Shown: positions 32,793 to 42,292 of the stretch, one piece after another | Position numbering within the stretch: position 1 is the stretch's first letter | Layout: every line of letters starts with the position of its first letter | Assembly (NCBI RefSeq): GCF_000711735.1 | Contig: NZ_JONL01000003.1 | Coordinates: 372,001-436,000, forward strand | Length of the DNA: 64,000 nt | Reading direction: 5' to 3' | Source: Maridesulfovibrio frigidus DSM 17176 | GTDB taxonomy: Bacteria > Desulfobacterota > Desulfovibrionia > Desulfovibrionales > Desulfovibrionaceae | Notes under the pieces: model-generated | What the model saw: only the letters and a program-made list of their open reading frames with translations | Told to the model about the DNA's origin: nothing | The model's database searches: none | Position numbers and translations under genes: made by a program

Positions 32793-33830
32793 ATGACTAT
32801 TTTAGTTAATAGATTCGGAAAGGGTGGGGCTTTATTGGCCTCGCTCTTTCTTCTTTTTACTCTTCTGGCTTCTCCCGCAGTTTCGTCTGCCGGAGGAGAG
32901 TCTGACGCGATCCTTAAAGAGGCTCGTGATGCGCTAGCACTTGGTCATATTGATCAGGCGCAAGTGCTTTTTGCACAGGTTCCCGCGCCCGGCCCTGACG
33001 GTGATGACGGTGAATTTGTGTATTCGCGCATGCAGCTTGCGAGACTCTATTTTTCTATGAAAAATATGAGCAAAGCCAAAGCTTCTGCCGAAGAAATTAC
33101 GGCAGTTTATCCCGATAATGCCGAAGCCAAAAATTTCATCGCATCTGTTGAGCGATCTGTAAGGCCTGAATGGCGCCAAGTCGTTGATGACTGCATTCGC
33201 TTTCTGCCTTCGCTTCTAAAAGGTGCGAGCATGACGCTTATCCTCGTATTCTTTACGATGATAGTTTCTCCCATCGGCGGGCTTCTTATTGCGCTCGGAA
33301 AACTCAGCAAGACTCAGCCTTTTTCAGGAATCAGTTGGTTCATAATCTGGTTCTTTCGCGGGACTCCGCTCCTGCTGCAACTTTTCTTTATCTATTACGG
33401 TTTGCCGGCTATCGGGATAACTTTGTCGCCGCTGGCTTCTGCTTTAATAGGGCTTGGGATTAATTATTCAGCTTATCTTGCTGAAATTATTCGTGCCGGT
33501 ATTCTGTCTATTGATCATGGTCAGACTGAAGCTGCTAAAGCTATCGGCATGACGTATTCCCAGACAATGAGACGAGTCATAATTCCGCAGACGTACAAAA
33601 GAATTATACCTCCTTGTGCCAATGAATTTATCGCTCTTATCAAGGACACAGCTCTTGTCTCTACCATTGCTATGGTCGAACTTATGCGTGCGGCAGATCA
33701 GATGTTTAACGCATATTTTAATATTACTGTGCTTGTCCTTGCTGCATTTATTTACCTTATTTTCACAACCGCATTCACCTTGCTTTTCGAAAAAATCGAA
33801 TACAAGGTGGGAGTATACGAAAGGCGCTAA
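32793..33830 (+). CDS. amino-acid ABC permease with N-terminal TPR-like periplasmic domain
   Basis: A 345-residue protein. The permease domain covers residues about 138-345, with the ABC coupling motif in GQTEAAKAIGMTYSQTMRRV. In front is an extra 130-residue part: a signal-like hydrophobic segment (about 11-32), then helices that look TPR-like (AILKEARDALALGHIDQAQVLF, MQLARLYFSMKNMSKAKASAEEI). Ordinary His/Met-type permeases are about 220 residues and lack this. It starts 3 bases after the binding protein and sits directly against the ATPase, so it is the translocation subunit of this transporter. The added domain would face the periplasm and may contact the binding protein or cell wall (inference). 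Confidence 0.9.
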   Translation: MTILVNRFGKGGALLASLFLLFTLLASPAVSSAGGESDAILKEARDALALGHIDQAQVLFAQVPAPGPDGDDGEFVYSRMQLARLYFSMKNMSKAKASAEEITAVYPDNAEAKNFIASVERSVRPEWRQVVDDCIRFLPSLLKGASMTLILVFFTMIVSPIGGLLIALGKLSKTQPFSGISWFIIWFFRGTPLLLQLFFIYYGLPAIGITLSPLASALIGLGINYSAYLAEIIRAGILSIDHGQTEAAKAIGMTYSQTMRRVIIPQTYKRIIPPCANEFIALIKDTALVSTIAMVELMRAADQMFNAYFNITVLVLAAFIYLIFTTAFTLLFEKIEYKVGVYERR

Positions 33831-34595
33831 ATGGAAACCATTTTAGAATTAAAACAGGTTGTTAAGCGTTTCGGTTCGCTCACGGCTGTGAATCATATTG
33901 ACCTGAAAATTAAACGTGGTGAGAAAGTAGTTATTGTCGGCCCTAGCGGGTCTGGTAAATCTACTCTTTTGCGTACTATGAATTTTCTGGAAACAATTGA
34001 TTCCGGTGAAATTTTGTTTGAGAAACAGCCTTGCGGGTACGTCACACGCGCCGGTAACCTTGTTCTTGATACGCAAAAGAAACTTTGCGCGCTTCGTTCT
34101 GAAATCGGGATGGTTTTTCAGCAGTTTAATCTTTTTCCGCACATGACAGTTCTTGAAAATGTGATGGAAGGGCAGATTACTGTTTTGAAAAAAAGCAAGG
34201 CGGAAGCGGAAGATACTGCATACAAAATGCTTGAAAAAGTAGGACTTCCTGACAGATCTAGCGTTTATCCCATAACTCTTTCAGGTGGACAGATGCAGCG
34301 TGTTGCTATCGCTCGCGCCCTTGCAATGAAACCTAAAATGATGCTTTTTGATGAGCCTACTTCCGCACTCGATCCTGAACTTGTCGGCGAGGTTTTTGAT
34401 ACGATTCGTTCACTCGCTGATGAGGGGATGACTATGGTCATCGTTACTCATAATATGGGATTTGCCCGCGAAGTTGCTGATACTGTGATCTTCATGGAGC
34501 AGGGTGATTTTATTGCGCAAGGTACGCCGCATGAGTTCTTCTCAGTTGACGAAATTCATCCTAGAATTAGTGAGTTTTTAGATAAGCTTTTATAA
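33831..34595 (+). CDS. polar amino-acid ABC transporter ATPase
   Basis: A 254-residue ATPase of the GlnQ/HisP type. Walker A is GPSGSGKST, the Q-loop lies in [15 protein letters not shown], the signature motif is LSGGQMQR, Walker B is [14 protein letters not shown] and the switch His is in VTHNMGF. It powers the permease encoded just before it; the ATG follows the permease stop directly. An insertion of about 10 residues ([14 protein letters not shown]) between Walker A and the Q-loop is typical of a subset of this family. Confidence 0.95.
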   Translation: METILELKQVVKRFGSLTAVNHIDLKIKRGEKVVIVGPSGSGKSTLLRTMNFLETIDSGEILFEKQPCGYVTRAGNLVLDTQKKLCALRSEIGMVFQQFNLFPHMTVLENVMEGQITVLKKSKAEAEDTAYKMLEKVGLPDRSSVYPITLSGGQMQRVAIARALAMKPKMMLFDEPTSALDPELVGEVFDTIRSLADEGMTMVIVTHNMGFAREVADTVIFMEQGDFIAQGTPHEFFSVDEIHPRISEFLDKLL

Positions 34596-34643
34596 GCTTG
34601 TTTTACTGACTTTCCCTGTAAAAGGGCTAGCATTGATATCAGG

Positions 34644-34680
34644 AACGGTTGTGGATTTATCCGCAACCGTTTTATTTTGG
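34644..34680 (+). terminator. terminator of the amino-acid ABC operon
   Basis: A 12-bp stem (34644-34655 with 34660-34671, one G-U pair) with a 4-base loop is followed by TTATTTT. It lies 49 bases past the ATPase stop. Confidence 0.8.
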
Positions 34681-34738
34681 CTCAATTACTTTTGTTATAC
34701 TTGCAGTTATGGTCGCGCTGATTTATTCATCATAAGTA

Positions 34739-35836
34739 ATGAATAAAATAATATCAGACTTTTATAGGGTTTTTATCCATCCCGTTGATCCTGGCTTGTT
34801 TATGACTAAGTATGCGGCTAAATCGGTTGTCGCGTGCGTGATAGCTTTAATCTTAGCCCATTTCGCAGGCATAGCCGGGAAAGATCTTGCGTGGAGTGTT
34901 TACGGTTCGGTGGTCGTTGTTCTTTTCAGGGCTGGTAGCACTTTAAAAAAGCGTAAAATTGTTGCCGCAACTCTATGCTTCGCTTTGGCTTTTCTCGTTC
35001 CAATCTCAACCTACATTGCCAGTTATTCGATACTTTCAGTGTTTTATCTGTTTATTATCTCTTTTTTGGTCTTTTTTGCCCCAGCGATTGCCGGATCCGC
35101 TGCTACAACAGGGGTTGCGGTATTGATCGTTAATCTGATCGCATTTAATTCTCCTGATCTTTTCAGTGTGGGGCTTTACCGCTCTGGATGCATCCTTTTC
35201 GGCGGGACCATTTCATACATTGTAATTTTTTATTTGTGGCCTATGCATCCTGATAAGATTCTTTCGAAAGCTGGCGGTTTGGCTTTGTCCGATATCGGAG
35301 ATTATTTTCGCGCAGTCGCAAGGGCTGGCGGGAGCAAGAAGGATCAAGAAGAACTTACAATTATACATGAAAGATCGGTGGAATCTCTTAGGCGCTACAG
35401 GCGTTTCATGGAAGCCATGAATATTGATCCTGTTAAAGAGCTTGGAACATATGAGGGGCCTTCGGCTCTTTATGCATTGCTTATAAGGATGCTTGAGGCT
35501 GTTGTTGGGCTTTCAAACAGCACTCATTTTGCAAAACACAGTACGATATTTTCCGGGTTGAGACTTAAATTTTCACAGCTGGCTTTAGAGAGTTCTGTTA
35601 TTTTTGATTTGCTTGCAGTTAACGTTTCTACGGGTAAAGGGCAGGTTGACCTAAGTGAACTTAATAATGGAATTTCCGCTCTTGAACGGGAATTGCTGGA
35701 TCTTGGTGCATATAAAAACGATGAAGGGCTGCGTGATGAGTTTCTCGAAGCTTGGGGCGCACTGTATGGTCTGCGCAATTTATGTTTAGAGTTTGACGAA
35801 ATGAGTCGCATTAATGTTGGAGGTGCAGCTAAATGA
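34739..35836 (+). CDS. FUSC-family membrane protein, first of a pair
   Basis: A 365-residue FUSC/YccS-like (aromatic-acid exporter type) protein. The N-terminal half has about six TM segments (residues about 25-170, including LFRAGSTLKKRK between TMs, as in FUSC); the C-terminal half is a helical cytoplasmic domain. It is about half the size of a full YccS or AaeB. The next gene overlaps it by 4 bases (ATGA) and encodes a second half-size FUSC protein, so the two probably act together as a heteromer, perhaps exporting organic acids. The start is ATG 34739; no strong ribosome site precedes it. Confidence 0.82.
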   Translation: MNKIISDFYRVFIHPVDPGLFMTKYAAKSVVACVIALILAHFAGIAGKDLAWSVYGSVVVVLFRAGSTLKKRKIVAATLCFALAFLVPISTYIASYSILSVFYLFIISFLVFFAPAIAGSAATTGVAVLIVNLIAFNSPDLFSVGLYRSGCILFGGTISYIVIFYLWPMHPDKILSKAGGLALSDIGDYFRAVARAGGSKKDQEELTIIHERSVESLRRYRRFMEAMNIDPVKELGTYEGPSALYALLIRMLEAVVGLSNSTHFAKHSTIFSGLRLKFSQLALESSVIFDLLAVNVSTGKGQVDLSELNNGISALERELLDLGAYKNDEGLRDEFLEAWGALYGLRNLCLEFDEMSRINVGGAAK

Positions 35837-36924
35837 TGAAAGAAGCACTTCGCACATTCAGGAAAGAATTTCGTTTGGATTCAGCTCCATTTCGGCACGC
35901 TGTGCGCGCTGCTATTGCCATTACTGTGGCTGTTGTCGCTTCAAGTTTTCTCGAACTCAGACATGCAGTATGGCTCCCCATAAGTGTTATCGTCATAATG
36001 CGTCCTTCGGTTGGTGGAACTTTGCGGCTTGGTTGGCGCAGGCTTTGGGGGACTGTTCTCGGAGCGTTATTAGGAATTCTTATTTTATTTTTTGATCCTG
36101 GAAATCAGGTGTTGATTGGGCTTATCGTTCTTTCATTCTTTTTGATGATTCTGATCAGAGTTTATAGTTATACCGCATTTTCATGTTTTCTTACTGCCGC
36201 CGTAATTTTGCTTTTAGGGCTTATTTTCGTCGATGGATGGCAGTTTGGACTGGAGAGAATTCTTGATACTGTGCTTGGACTCGGCATTGGGGTTGCGGCT
36301 TCTTTCGGTGTCTGGCCTAATATGGCCAGGAAAAATCTGCGGACTAAAATGACCGTTCTTATTCATGCGCAGGCTGTTCATTTTGAAAAGTTAACTCAAT
36401 CCTACCTTGAAGGAGGAGTCAGTGAGAGCGAACTTGTTACAACTCGAATTGAGGCTGCGCAAGAACTTGATATTTGTGCCGAGGCTTTCCGTGAAGCTTG
36501 CGCGGAGCCGGGGCTAAGGGCATGGCAACGCGACAATTTAACCCGGCTCATAAGAGTTTTTACCCGTATGCATAGTTTGCTTATGGCTATGTCGACCATC
36601 ATCCGTAGAGGTTATGGAGGACCGCTTCCTCCTATTGCTGAAGGCATGATAAAGATTTTGCATATGACACAGGAACATTATGAGTGGCTGGAAGATTACG
36701 CGCTGAATTCTGATAATTGCATGATTCATCCTGATTTCGAGGTCGTAGTTAACGAGTTCATGGTAGCTGTGGGTGATGCCCGCATTCGAGGTGACTTTGA
36801 AGACGTGCCGCTTGAAAGGCGGAATAATATTTCAGCTTTTATCTGGAACATCCGTTCTCTGGGCGGAGAAATTAATCGTGCGGGTAGACGATTATGTGAG
36901 CTTCGTTACGGGAGGAATGAATAA
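35833..36924 (+). CDS. FUSC-family membrane protein, second of a pair
   Basis: A 363-residue FUSC protein: about six TMs in residues 20-165, then the cytoplasmic helical domain. The signature VWLPISVIVIMRPSVGGTLRLGWRRLWGTVLGA is the classic FUSC motif (R-P-x-x-x-x-T-x-x-R) and is better kept here than in its partner. It overlaps the upstream gene by 4 bases and is followed directly by the AI-2E-type gene, so the three are likely one operon. Confidence 0.88.
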   Translation: MMKEALRTFRKEFRLDSAPFRHAVRAAIAITVAVVASSFLELRHAVWLPISVIVIMRPSVGGTLRLGWRRLWGTVLGALLGILILFFDPGNQVLIGLIVLSFFLMILIRVYSYTAFSCFLTAAVILLLGLIFVDGWQFGLERILDTVLGLGIGVAASFGVWPNMARKNLRTKMTVLIHAQAVHFEKLTQSYLEGGVSESELVTTRIEAAQELDICAEAFREACAEPGLRAWQRDNLTRLIRVFTRMHSLLMAMSTIIRRGYGGPLPPIAEGMIKILHMTQEHYEWLEDYALNSDNCMIHPDFEVVVNEFMVAVGDARIRGDFEDVPLERRNNISAFIWNIRSLGGEINRAGRRLCELRYGRNE

Positions 36925-38055
36925 ATGAAAATTCCACAAGAGGGAAATATGAACGAGAATCCATACACTTTTGATCGCGTGGTCCGATTGGTACTTTTTG
37001 CGCTGACAGTTTGGATTATTGTACGTTTGTTGACTGTTTTAAGTGACGCACTGGTTCCTTTTGTCGTTGCGTTGACTATGGCTTATCTGCTCAATCCGCT
37101 GGTGAATATTGTAGGTCGATTTATAAAAAATAGAACTGCGGCAGTTGTTTTTACTTTAATTGCGTTGTTTGTCCCTGCTATAAAATTACTATGGATGGGG
37201 CTGGGCGTGGTCGGTTCCGAACTTGGTCGCACCGGTAGAATGCTTGCCACAATCGTTAATGATTCTGCAATTGCTGCGCGCGCTGCGGAATTTTTCCCCA
37301 CAGATATTTGGCAACAGATTATGGATCTTTCAAAGCAGGACGGAGTGCGTCAGTTTTTAAGTGAGGCTGGTGTTGTTGATTTGCTAAAGGGGTCTGCTCA
37401 AAAATTGTTGCCCGGCATTTGGAATCTGGTGAGCGGCTCGGCCCAATCATTAGTTGCCCTTGCCGGTGTTTTTGTAATTATCCTTTATTTGGTGTTTCTA
37501 CTGGCTGATTTTGAAAAATTAGGATTATGGCGGACGCAGATACCAAACAAATATCAAGAGCGTGTGTGTTCATTTATTGATGAGTTTACAAATATTACTA
37601 ATCGCTATTTCCGTACTCAAGCACTGATTGCTTGCATCGTAGGATGTTTGTTCGCTACCGGATTTATGATCATTGGGCTTCCCTTAGCTATATTTTTGGG
37701 TTTGCTAATCGGAGCGCTTAACATGGTTCCGTATCTGCAAATGGCAGGAATCATCCCGGCCTTTCTGCTTGCCGGAGTGAATGCGCTGGCAACGGGTGGC
37801 AATATCTGGATGGGACTTGGCGGAGTGGCGGCAGTCTTCGCGGTAGTGCAAGTTTTTCAGGATGCAGTGCTGGTGCCGAAGCTTCAAGGCGAAAGCCTAG
37901 GGCTTTCACCATGGATGATATTGCTCTCCCTATCCATATGGGGGCAGTTGCTAGGATTTTTAGGACTAGTAATGGCATTGCCGCTGAGTTGTATGGCCCT
38001 TGCGGTTTATCGGCAGTATGTGGCTGAGCGTGTAAAGTTAAGCATAAAAATTTAA
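36925..38055 (+). CDS. AI-2E family transporter (PerM/TqsA-like)
   Basis: A 376-residue membrane protein with about eight TMs and the family features: an N-terminal TM pair around VPFVVALTMAYLLNPLVNI, a central soluble region (about 90-165) and the C-terminal block LPLAIFLGLLIGALNMVPYLQMAGIIPA. Family members export varied small molecules or ions; only a few act on autoinducer-2. ATG 36925 has GGAGG 9 bases before it; a second in-frame ATG at 36949 also has an AGGG, so the start is not certain. It starts right after the FUSC stop codon. Confidence 0.88.
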   Translation: MKIPQEGNMNENPYTFDRVVRLVLFALTVWIIVRLLTVLSDALVPFVVALTMAYLLNPLVNIVGRFIKNRTAAVVFTLIALFVPAIKLLWMGLGVVGSELGRTGRMLATIVNDSAIAARAAEFFPTDIWQQIMDLSKQDGVRQFLSEAGVVDLLKGSAQKLLPGIWNLVSGSAQSLVALAGVFVIILYLVFLLADFEKLGLWRTQIPNKYQERVCSFIDEFTNITNRYFRTQALIACIVGCLFATGFMIIGLPLAIFLGLLIGALNMVPYLQMAGIIPAFLLAGVNALATGGNIWMGLGGVAAVFAVVQVFQDAVLVPKLQGESLGLSPWMILLSLSIWGQLLGFLGLVMALPLSCMALAVYRQYVAERVKLSIKI

Positions 38056-38328
38056 TCTTGTTGCAGAGAATCTTTCAATGGCTTAAGCTAATGGGCCTTT
38101 TGTATTTATTGATTTAATAAAGCTATATCGTATGATTATTTGCATTAAACCTTGGGAGTTTGTTGGACAAAATAATTCATATGTGCGAAGTTTTGAGCAT
38201 AGTTAGGCTCTAGAATAGAAGCCTTCTCTCAGACTTTGATTTCTATATTTAAAATGAGTTTTATTTATATACAGGATCTTAGCTCTTTTTTTTAGAGGGC
38301 TGATGTTGAGGTAAAGGAGAATTTTTTA
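38056..38328. other. intergenic region upstream of the chemotaxis operon
   Basis: These 273 bases hold no supported gene. The only structure seen is a weak inverted repeat around a T-run near 38280-38302. The operon promoter should be here, but I cannot pick boxes with confidence. Confidence 0.4.
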
Positions 38329-39375
38329 GTGATAAACGTTGTAGTTATTGATGATTCGGCCTTTATGCGTAAGGCCATCAGTACTATGCTGGAGAAAGAT
38401 CCCGGCATAAAAGTGGTGGCTACTGCTCGTGATGGTGAGGAAGGTCTCAAAAAGATCAGGACTCATAATCCTGATGTTGTCACTTTAGACATTGAGATGC
38501 CTAAGATGGATGGACTGACGGCTCTACGTCATATTATGATGGAGATGCCACGCCCTGTGATAATGGTTAGTTCCTTAACCACTGAAGGTGCCGAGTCGAC
38601 TTTGAAAGCAATGGATCTCGGAGCTGTAGACTTTATTCCCAAGCAACTTTCCAAGGTTTCTCTTGATATTATTAAGATAGAGACGGACCTAATTTCAAAG
38701 GTAAAAATTGTCGCTCGCCGTAAGATGCGCCCTGTTCCTAGAATGCGCCCAGCTGCAAGGCGAGCTCCTGTCGCTGCCCCTAGGCTACGCGCTGGGAGAC
38801 CTAAGAGAGATATAGTGATGATTGGTGTTTCTACTGGTGGCCCACCGGCGGTACAGAAGATTCTGTCATCATTACCAAAAGATTTTCCTGCGGGGATTGT
38901 AATTGCTCAGCATATGCCTAAAGCATTTACTGGCCCGTTTGCTAATAGGCTTAATAGCGTTAGTCAGATTTCAGTGAAGGAAGCAGAAACAGGTGACAGG
39001 CTTTTACCTGGACACGCGTTTGTTGCTCCTGGCGGATCTCATTTGATGATTGATCAGAAAATAAGCAGAATTGAATTGATAGTTACACCTGAACCGAAAG
39101 AGGCTCTTTATAAACCCTCAGCAAACGTTTTGGCTACATCCGTTGCCAATGCTGTCGGGCGTAGAGCTTTAGGCGTTATTCTTACCGGAATGGGGAATGA
39201 CGGGCGAGACGGTATTCGGGATTTGAAAAACAAGGGTGGACGGGCGATTGCTCAGAGTGACTCCTCTTGTGTAGTATATGGTATGCCTAAGGCTATAGTT
39301 GATGATGGGCTGGCCGACGAAATTGTTGATATTGATGATATGGCGGAAGCAATTATCAAGAACCTTTATTTGTAA
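38329..39375 (+). CDS. cheB: chemotaxis response regulator/protein-glutamate methylesterase
   Basis: A 348-residue CheB that removes methyl groups from chemoreceptors when phosphorylated by CheA. The receiver domain (residues 1-120) has phosphoacceptor D54 in VVTLDIEMPKMDG. The esterase domain (about 160-345) has the triad S168 (GVSTGG), H195 (IAQHMP) and D291 (GNDGRDG). The linker is rich in Arg/Pro/Ala. The start is GTG 38329, with AAAGGAGAA 9 bases before it. It opens the che operon. Confidence 0.97.
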   Translation: MINVVVIDDSAFMRKAISTMLEKDPGIKVVATARDGEEGLKKIRTHNPDVVTLDIEMPKMDGLTALRHIMMEMPRPVIMVSSLTTEGAESTLKAMDLGAVDFIPKQLSKVSLDIIKIETDLISKVKIVARRKMRPVPRMRPAARRAPVAAPRLRAGRPKRDIVMIGVSTGGPPAVQKILSSLPKDFPAGIVIAQHMPKAFTGPFANRLNSVSQISVKEAETGDRLLPGHAFVAPGGSHLMIDQKISRIELIVTPEPKEALYKPSANVLATSVANAVGRRALGVILTGMGNDGRDGIRDLKNKGGRAIAQSDSSCVVYGMPKAIVDDGLADEIVDIDDMAEAIIKNLYL

Positions 39376-39443
39376 TCAGAAGAGTAGAAAGGCTTGTATT
39401 GGCAAATCTGCTTAACGGCTTTCGAAAACATGAGGGATAGGCA

Positions 39444-41372
39444 ATGACGGATTGTGCTAAAGTTATAGAAGATCTGAAAAATGAAGACAATGAAATTGTC
39501 CGCGAGGCCGCTTTTCAAGCTGGAGAGTTTGCCTGCGAGGAGGCTGTCCCCTTGCTGGCGGAGCTTCTGAAGGCTAATCATCTTGGATTGCAGGAAGCGG
39601 CTGACCATGCCCTTCGTAGTATAGGTGGTAAGAGTACTGTTTTGGCGGTTATTCCGTTGTTGCGGTCAGACGATGCTCCTGCTCGAAATCTTTCTATGGA
39701 TATACTACGTGAAGTAGGAGCGCAGGATTTTCCTTCTCTTGTTTCTTTGATTCATGACGATGATCCGGATATAAGAATTTTTGCTACAGATATTTTAGGT
39801 TCTTCAGATAGCTTTATGGCTGTCGAACCTCTGTGTGATGCGCTGCTCAAAGATCCTGAGGTCAATGTGCGCTATCAGGCCGCGGTCAGTCTTGGTGATC
39901 TTGAAAATCCAGCAGCTGCGAAGTGTTTGAACAAGGCCATGCAGGATGATGAGTGGGTTCAGTACGCTGTAATTGAAGCTCTTGCTAAAATTAAACATTC
40001 CAGCTCTGTTGATGCTTTGGTCAAGGCTCTTAATACGAGTTCTGATCTTGTAGCATCCATGATCATTGATGCTCTCGGTGAGGTTGGTAATATTAAGGCT
40101 GTGACTATGCTGTTGCGTCACCTTGATACTTCTGCCACTGCGCTTCGAAATAAAATAGTTAAGGCCATTGTTGGTATTTTGGGTGGAAAATCTCTTAAGC
40201 TTTTGTCAGCAACCGAACGTGAAAAGCTCAGAGAATACATGCTCGTTGCGCTTAAAGATGAAGATGAAGAAATTCAAGATGCTGCGATTATCGGTCTGAG
40301 TTACGTCGGTGGAGAAAAGGCTACTGCGGAAGTTCTTCAACTTGCCAGTGCACTTGATCCAGACCGTGATACAGATAGGCTTGCTGCTATAGTTGAAAAT
40401 CTTTCGAACTTAAGTCTTAATAAGTCGCTGATTGAAGCTCTAAATAGTGATGTTTATAAGAAGTCTGCTATTGCTATCGAGGTTCTTTCAAGGCTTGAAG
40501 GAACGGAAGTTTCACAGGTCCTTATGGATGCTTTTGAAGGCAAGGAAAGAGATCTTAAACGCGCTATTCTAGAGTCTCTTGCTAATACTGGTGGCCCTGA
40601 AGCTAAGGATTTCTTCGTGTCCGTTTTAGAAAATGAACAAGACGGTTCCATGCTTAAATCGGCGATTTACTTCTTAGGGCAGAAGCTTGGACTTCGCGAG
40701 GAAGCTGATAAAATTTTCTCCTTGCTTAGTCATTCCTATGATGACGTTAAGGAAGCCGCACTGGATGCGTGTGTTTCTATCGGCGGTGATGAAATTAATC
40801 AAAAGTTTATTGATCTTTATAAAAGTGATGAGCCGATAGATAGGCTCATGTCTGTCTTTGCTATGGGTAAGCTGGATGCGGCAGGTAATTTGGAGTTGAT
40901 CCAGCAGGCTCTTGAAGATGAAGTGCCTGATGTTCGAAAGATCGCACTTGAAGCTTTGGCGGACTGTACCACCGGAATGGAAAGCCTGGAGTTAGTTGTT
41001 TCTCGCTTGAATGACGAAAATAGGGATGTTAGACTGACTGTTATAGAGCTTATGGGTCAATGCTATCAGGCGGAAGTCATTCCTTATATTGTGCAAGCTC
41101 TTCAGGATGATGATGACTGGGTGCAGATTCGTGCTGTTGAAGCTCTTGGCAATCACCGCGAAGAAGGCGCTTTAACACAGTTGATACCAATGTTGGATTC
41201 GCCTAATAAGCTTGTCGTATTAAAAGTTGTTGAAGCTTTAGGGACAATTGGCGGAACTTTGGCATTCCAATCTTTGCTTGAGGCTTCTAATGCAGGCGGA
41301 GATCCCGAAATCATGCAGGCTGCCGAAGAAGCTATTTTTAAAATCCAAGAAAACCAGGGGGAAAGGAACTAG
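39444..41372 (+). CDS. HEAT-repeat protein of the chemotaxis operon
   Basis: A 642-residue all-helical protein built of about twenty HEAT/PBS-lyase-type repeats of roughly 31 residues, e.g. PAAAKCLNKAMQDDEWVQYAVIEALAKI and AEVIPYIVQALQDDDDWVQIRAVEALGNH. Such repeats form a curved solenoid that binds other proteins. It starts 68 bases after cheB and ends directly against cheR (TAG then ATG), so it belongs to the operon. From memory, Desulfovibrio che operons often carry this gene; its role is not established. It may be a scaffold for the signalling array or for CheB/CheR (inference). Confidence 0.9.
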   Translation: MTDCAKVIEDLKNEDNEIVREAAFQAGEFACEEAVPLLAELLKANHLGLQEAADHALRSIGGKSTVLAVIPLLRSDDAPARNLSMDILREVGAQDFPSLVSLIHDDDPDIRIFATDILGSSDSFMAVEPLCDALLKDPEVNVRYQAAVSLGDLENPAAAKCLNKAMQDDEWVQYAVIEALAKIKHSSSVDALVKALNTSSDLVASMIIDALGEVGNIKAVTMLLRHLDTSATALRNKIVKAIVGILGGKSLKLLSATEREKLREYMLVALKDEDEEIQDAAIIGLSYVGGEKATAEVLQLASALDPDRDTDRLAAIVENLSNLSLNKSLIEALNSDVYKKSAIAIEVLSRLEGTEVSQVLMDAFEGKERDLKRAILESLANTGGPEAKDFFVSVLENEQDGSMLKSAIYFLGQKLGLREEADKIFSLLSHSYDDVKEAALDACVSIGGDEINQKFIDLYKSDEPIDRLMSVFAMGKLDAAGNLELIQQALEDEVPDVRKIALEALADCTTGMESLELVVSRLNDENRDVRLTVIELMGQCYQAEVIPYIVQALQDDDDWVQIRAVEALGNHREEGALTQLIPMLDSPNKLVVLKVVEALGTIGGTLAFQSLLEASNAGGDPEIMQAAEEAIFKIQENQGERN

Positions 41373-42251
41373 ATGTCTTCTCTGTTTTCAAAGACTATTT
41401 CGCTCCGCAAAGAGCTGAAAATTTCAGAACTGGAATTTACCCAGTTACGAGATTTTATATATGATCAAGCTGGTATTTTTATAGCAGGTAATCGTAAGTA
41501 TCTTCTTGAGAATCGCCTTGCCAATCGTTTGAAAGAGTTAAATTTAAAGAATTTTGGTGAGTATTATTATTACCTGCAATATGATTCAGGTAAGAAGGTG
41601 GAGCTGAACAAACTTTTCGAAGTTATCACAACTAACGAGACTAGTTTCTACAGAAATCCTCCACAGCTTAAGGTCTTTCAAACTAAGGTTTTGCCTGAAG
41701 TATTTGATACTCTTCGCAAGAAAAGAAAGAAACGTCTTCGTATCTGGTCGGCAGGTTGTTCGACGGGAGAGGAGCCGTATACTCTTGCTATGATCATCAG
41801 TGAAGTGCTTGGGTCTGAACTCAAAAGCTGGGATATAAAAATTACGGCTAATGATTTGTCTGAGCGGGTCCTGAAGTCAGCGCGTAAGGGTGTTTATAAT
41901 GAGTATTCTCTGAGGACAACTCCAAAGGAAATTGTTCGTAAGTATTTTGATCAGGATGAAAAAGATTATAAAGTAAAAGCTGCGACTAAGCAGTTGGTTT
42001 CTTTTGGACAAATTAATCTAAGCGATAGAGTTCAGGTTAAGCGTGTAGAGAGATCTGAGATAGTTTTTTGTCGTAATGTCATCATTTACTTCGATGAAGC
42101 TATGAAGAAAAAAGTTATAAATGCTTATTATGATAATCTAGTTCCTGGCGGATTTTTGGTTATCGGGCATTCAGAGTCTTTGCATAATATTACAAGGGCT
42201 TTTAAGCCTGTGCATCATCCTGGTGCGATTATTTATCAAAAGTTGGAATAA
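41373..42251 (+). CDS. cheR: chemotaxis protein methyltransferase
   Basis: A 292-residue CheR that methylates receptor glutamates using SAM. The N-terminal helical domain (about residues 15-85) precedes the SAM-binding Rossmann domain, whose motif I reads RIWSAGCSTGEEPYTLAM; ITTNETSFYRNPPQ is the characteristic CheR segment and FCRNVIIYFDE the motif near the C-terminus. It starts immediately after the stop of the HEAT-repeat gene. Confidence 0.97.
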   Translation: MSSLFSKTISLRKELKISELEFTQLRDFIYDQAGIFIAGNRKYLLENRLANRLKELNLKNFGEYYYYLQYDSGKKVELNKLFEVITTNETSFYRNPPQLKVFQTKVLPEVFDTLRKKRKKRLRIWSAGCSTGEEPYTLAMIISEVLGSELKSWDIKITANDLSERVLKSARKGVYNEYSLRTTPKEIVRKYFDQDEKDYKVKAATKQLVSFGQINLSDRVQVKRVERSEIVFCRNVIIYFDEAMKKKVINAYYDNLVPGGFLVIGHSESLHNITRAFKPVHHPGAIIYQKLE

Positions 42252-42292
42252 GACAGTCTGTTCATTAAATACTGTTTAATCGGTGGGCTGTT

